6,482 nucleotides of DNA from Wenzhouxiangella sp. Lineage in GTDB: Bacteria > Pseudomonadota > Gammaproteobacteria > Xanthomonadales > Wenzhouxiangellaceae. The first letter of the stretch is position 1. Each line of letters begins with the position of its first letter. Shown piece by piece: positions 5,358 to 6,482 of this stretch. Below the pieces are notes generated by a model. It made no database searches, was not told the DNA's origin, and worked only from the letters and a program-made list of their open reading frames with translations. The position numbers and the translations under genes were made by a program. The DNA lies in NCBI GenBank assembly GCA_007121485.1, contig SKKM01000083.1, positions 1-6,482 on the forward strand, in the 5' to 3' direction.

Positions 5358-6482
5358 AGTCGAAGTAGGCGTACAGAATCCCGATCAGCGGCACCAGGAT
5401 CAGGAAGAAGGCAAACGGCGCATATTGCAGCGGGCTGACGCCGAGCACGCCGAACATATAGACCGCGCAGGTGTTCCACGGTACCAGTGGCGAGGTGATC
5501 GTTCCCCCACCCTCCAGGCTGCGCGACAGAACGCGCGGGTCCAGCCCGCGTTCGCGAAACTCGGCGCGGAACATCCGCCCCGGCAGCACGATGGCCATGT
5601 ACTGGTCGGCCGTCATGACGTTGGTGCTGAAGGCGGTGAGGATGGTGGTAGCGACCAGTGAAGCCGTGGTCTTGACCATGCGCACGATCGCTTCCAGCAG
5701 CTTGCGCAACAGGCCGGTGCTTTCCATCACCGCGCCGAAGGTCATGGCGCACAGCACCAGCCAGACCGTGTTGAGCATGCTCGACATGCCGCCGCCGCTG
5801 AGCAGGCGGTCGAGATCAGCATCATCCGTGTCAACGCTTGTCCCATCAGCCAGGGCCAGCCAGACAACCTCCAGGCTAGCCAGCCAGCCGTCGGCCGCCG
5901 CCATGGCCGCGACTCTCTCGGGCTGGAACAGCAGCGCCCAGATTCCGCCCAGCAGCGCGCCGATGAAGATGCTCGGCAGCGCCGGAACCCGAGCCACGGC
6001 CAGTCCGAACAGCACGGCGAGCGGTACCAGCATCAGCAGGTTGATGCTGAACAACTGGCTCAGCTGGTCCTGCATCGCTAGCAGGCCGTAGCCGTCGGCC
6101 TGCGCGTCCTTGACGCCGCCCAGAACCAGGTAAGCCAGCACCGCCAGGGCCAGCGCCGGGACGGCGACCCAGGTCATGTAGCGGATGTGGGCGAACAGCT
6201 CCGTGCCGCTGACCGCCGGGGCCAGGTTGGTGGTGTCCGACAGGGGCGACATCTTGTCACCGAAATAGGCCCCGGACAGGACGGCACCAGCGGTGATCGC
6301 GACCGACTGGTCCAGCCCCACGGCAACTCCAATCAGGGCGACCCCGATGGTGGCGGCCGTGGTCCACGAACTGCCAATGGAAATGGCCACGATGGCGCAG
6401 ATCAGGCAGGAGGCAGCATAGAACCAGGCCGGATTCAACAGCTCCAGACCGTAGTAGATCATGGTCGGGACCACGCCGGCCA
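5314..6482 (-). CDS. nhaC: Na+/H+ antiporter, NhaC family (partial; 5' end outside window)
   Basis: The minus-strand frame is open to the window edge, so the N-terminal part is missing; the GTG at 6474 is an internal Val codon, not the start. About 389 residues are visible. NhaC-family hallmarks are clear: VPTMIYYGLELLNP, AISIGSSWTTAATIG, GDKMSPLSDTTNLAP followed by GTELFAHIRYM, NVMTADQYMAIVLPGRMF and TSPLVPWNTCAVYMFG. These lie within roughly nine to ten hydrophobic membrane segments. The family exchanges Na+ for H+ across the inner membrane for pH and sodium homeostasis. A loop of acidic residues (VDTDDADLDRLL) precedes the second half, as in relatives. The protein ends normally at the stop (5314-5316) with a short tail after LRLEPAPAP. 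It is convergent with the lipoprotein gene and probably marks the right-hand border of the RiPP cluster; no role in peptide biosynthesis is indicated. Confidence 0.9.
   Translation of the reverse strand, partial: AGVVPTMIYYGLELLNPAWFYAASCLICAIVAISIGSSWTTAATIGVALIGVAVGLDQSVAITAGAVLSGAYFGDKMSPLSDTTNLAPAVSGTELFAHIRYMTWVAVPALALAVLAYLVLGGVKDAQADGYGLLAMQDQLSQLFSINLLMLVPLAVLFGLAVARVPALPSIFIGALLGGIWALLFQPERVAAMAAADGWLASLEVVWLALADGTSVDTDDADLDRLLSGGGMSSMLNTVWLVLCAMTFGAVMESTGLLRKLLEAIVRMVKTTASLVATTILTAFSTNVMTADQYMAIVLPGRMFRAEFRERGLDPRVLSRSLEGGGTITSPLVPWNTCAVYMFGVLGVSPLQYAPFAFFLILVPLIGILYAYFDFKILRLEPAPAPSS

Overview
The window is a high-GC bacterial segment carrying a compact lasso-peptide-type RiPP gene cluster on the + strand. 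It is followed by a putative lipoprotein gene and, convergently, by the 3' part of a Na+/H+ antiporter gene of the NhaC family. The A-C-K-B1-B2 gene order, the Shine-Dalgarno sites and the GC-rich codon use suggest a high-GC proteobacterium, possibly a gammaproteobacterium. That is inference; there is no rRNA or other phylogenetic marker here.

Layout. Positions 1-645 hold no gene I can recognise, but they contain an AT-rich dyad near the left edge and an inverted repeat at 568-591. A convincing sigma70-type promoter (646-675) with an A/T-rich block just upstream drives a 54-residue precursor peptide gene (725-889). The 217-base gap to the next gene is unusually structured: three consecutive stem-loops, the last followed by a T-rich tract like an intrinsic terminator, then an extended -10 element. 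Next come an asparagine-synthetase-like lasso cyclase (1107-2903), an HPr-kinase-like peptide kinase overlapping it by 7 bases (2897-3850), a PqqD-like leader-recognition protein B1 (3869-4159) and a transglutaminase-fold leader protease B2 (4175-4621). A putative lipoprotein (4698-5357) follows. Its 3' end overlaps the end of the minus-strand nhaC-like gene (5314-6482, cut by the window edge) by 44 bases.

How the genes should work together (established for the families): B1 binds the YxxPxL-type leader and delivers the precursor to B2, which cuts the leader. The cyclase adenylates an Asp/Glu side chain at core position 7-9 and closes a macrolactam around the threaded tail. In paeninodin-type clusters the kinase phosphorylates the precursor's C-terminal Ser. 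This precursor does end in Ser, which fits the kinase. However, the core predicted from the leader motif has no Asp or Glu at positions 7-9, and the first acidic residue is at core position 16. Either cleavage occurs at an unusual place, the ring is unusually large, or the product is not a canonical lasso. That mismatch between a complete lasso enzyme set and a non-canonical substrate is the most interesting point in the window. No cluster exporter (ABC transporter) or isopeptidase is present.
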